Shown one piece after another: positions 13,472-13,858 of a stretch of DNA of 13,858 nucleotides. The DNA lies in assembly GCA_041670885.1 (NCBI GenBank), contig JBAXYJ010000051.1, positions 1 through 13,858 on the forward strand, written 5' to 3'. Numbering within the stretch: position 1 is the first letter of the stretch; each line of letters begins with the position of its first letter. Below the pieces are notes generated by a model that saw only the letters and a list, made by a program, of their open reading frames with translations, was not told the origin of the DNA and made no database searches. The stretch comes from JAJBWD01 sp041670885. Its GTDB lineage: Bacteria; Bacillota; Clostridia; Clostridiales; Clostridiaceae. The position numbers and the translations under genes were made by a program.

Positions 13472-13858
13472 ATGCCAATTAGAATAAATAACATAATACT
13501 TGGAATAGAGGAAGATATTGAATGCTTAAAGGAAAAGACAGCAAAAAAATTAAAAATAGATGAAAAGAATATTTCAGATTTTAAAATTTTGAGAGAATCT
13601 GTCGATGCCAGAAAAAAAAGAGATATAAAATTTAACTATACTGTAGAAATAGACTGTGAAAATGAAAAAGAATTAGTTAAAAAACTAAGCAGCAATGACA
13701 TCATTTTAGAGGGAAACAGGTGGGATGGAAAAGTAACCCACGGAAATGAAAAAATGAAGGAAAGGCCAATAATTGTAGGAATGGGTCCAGCTGGTTTATT
13801 TTCCGCCCTTATGCTGGCTGAAAATGGATACAGGCCTATAGTAATAGAAAGAGGAGAA
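13472..13858 (+). CDS. NAD(P)/FAD-dependent oxidoreductase, 3'-truncated by the window edge
   Basis: The first 129 residues of a flavoprotein that continues past the window. The ATG at 13472 has AGGAGG at 13461-13466, 5 bases upstream. The N-terminal about 95 residues form a small alpha/beta domain containing SVDARKKRDIKFNYTVEID, as found ahead of the flavin fold in this family of uncharacterised clostridial FAD-dependent dehydrogenases. The dinucleotide-binding motif GMGPAGLF follows at residues 103-110, then the second strand RPIVIERGE at the window edge. The position directly after cdaA-cdaR matches the common clostridial order, where glmM usually comes next. Substrate and physiological role of the family are unknown to me. 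Confidence 0.9.
   Translation, partial: MPIRINNIILGIEEDIECLKEKTAKKLKIDEKNISDFKILRESVDARKKRDIKFNYTVEIDCENEKELVKKLSSNDIILEGNRWDGKVTHGNEKMKERPIIVGMGPAGLFSALMLAENGYRPIVIERGE

Overview
The window is low-GC, AT-rich chromosomal DNA from an anaerobic Firmicute, most likely Clostridium sensu stricto. The reasons are AT-rich codons, strong AGGAGG-type ribosome binding sites with frequent GTG and TTG starts, a two-subunit class I fumarase, a fermentative citrate lyase cluster, a SleB-type spore hydrolase domain, and the order cdaA-cdaR-FAD-protein common in clostridia. Nearly all of it is coding. I see no rRNA, tRNA, CRISPR array, transposase, phage gene or integrase.

Positions 2-5578 are one tightly packed plus-strand operon. 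It holds the 3' part of the fumarase alpha gene, fumarase beta, citD, citE, citF and citC, ending in a membrane-anchored TPR protein and an intrinsic terminator (5583-5618). CitDEF splits citrate into acetate and oxaloacetate, and CitC acetylates the CitD prosthetic group. The fumarase would interconvert malate and fumarate made from that oxaloacetate. The CitX and CitG functions that make and attach the prosthetic group are not in the window.

Positions 5624-7190 carry an ECF sigma factor and its overlapping zinc-finger, membrane-spanning anti-sigma factor, with a possible autoregulatory promoter. The gap after them (7191-7377) is the oddest piece of DNA here. A perfect 20-bp direct repeat brackets a 153-bp spacer that contains a long imperfect inverted repeat and a terminator-like hairpin. 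The pattern suggests an insertion or duplication that pushed the anti-sigma stop codon away from the terminator it once shared with the convergent gene. That convergent gene (7378-8232, minus strand) encodes a YihY/BrkB-family membrane protein.

Positions 8326-9600 hold a thioredoxin and a short thioredoxin-reductase-like flavoprotein. They sit behind a near-consensus sigma-A promoter with an ATACCC-N5-GGGTAT operator of CsoR/CstR type just downstream. The reductase keeps its FAD site and CATC redox centre, but its NADPH-binding signatures are degraded, as in ferredoxin-dependent clostridial reductases. This is the most biochemically interesting gene in the window.

Positions 9595-11210 (minus strand) hold a secreted SleB-domain hydrolase and an unrecognised membrane-anchored helical protein. 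Positions 11311-13858 hold cdaA (c-di-AMP synthase), cdaR (YbbR domains) and the start of a FAD-dependent oxidoreductase that runs off the window. In many clostridia glmM follows.

I found no strong evidence of a wholly new multi-gene system. The best leads are the 173-bp repeat structure, the reductase with its operator, and a possible leader RNA structure at 13420-13461.
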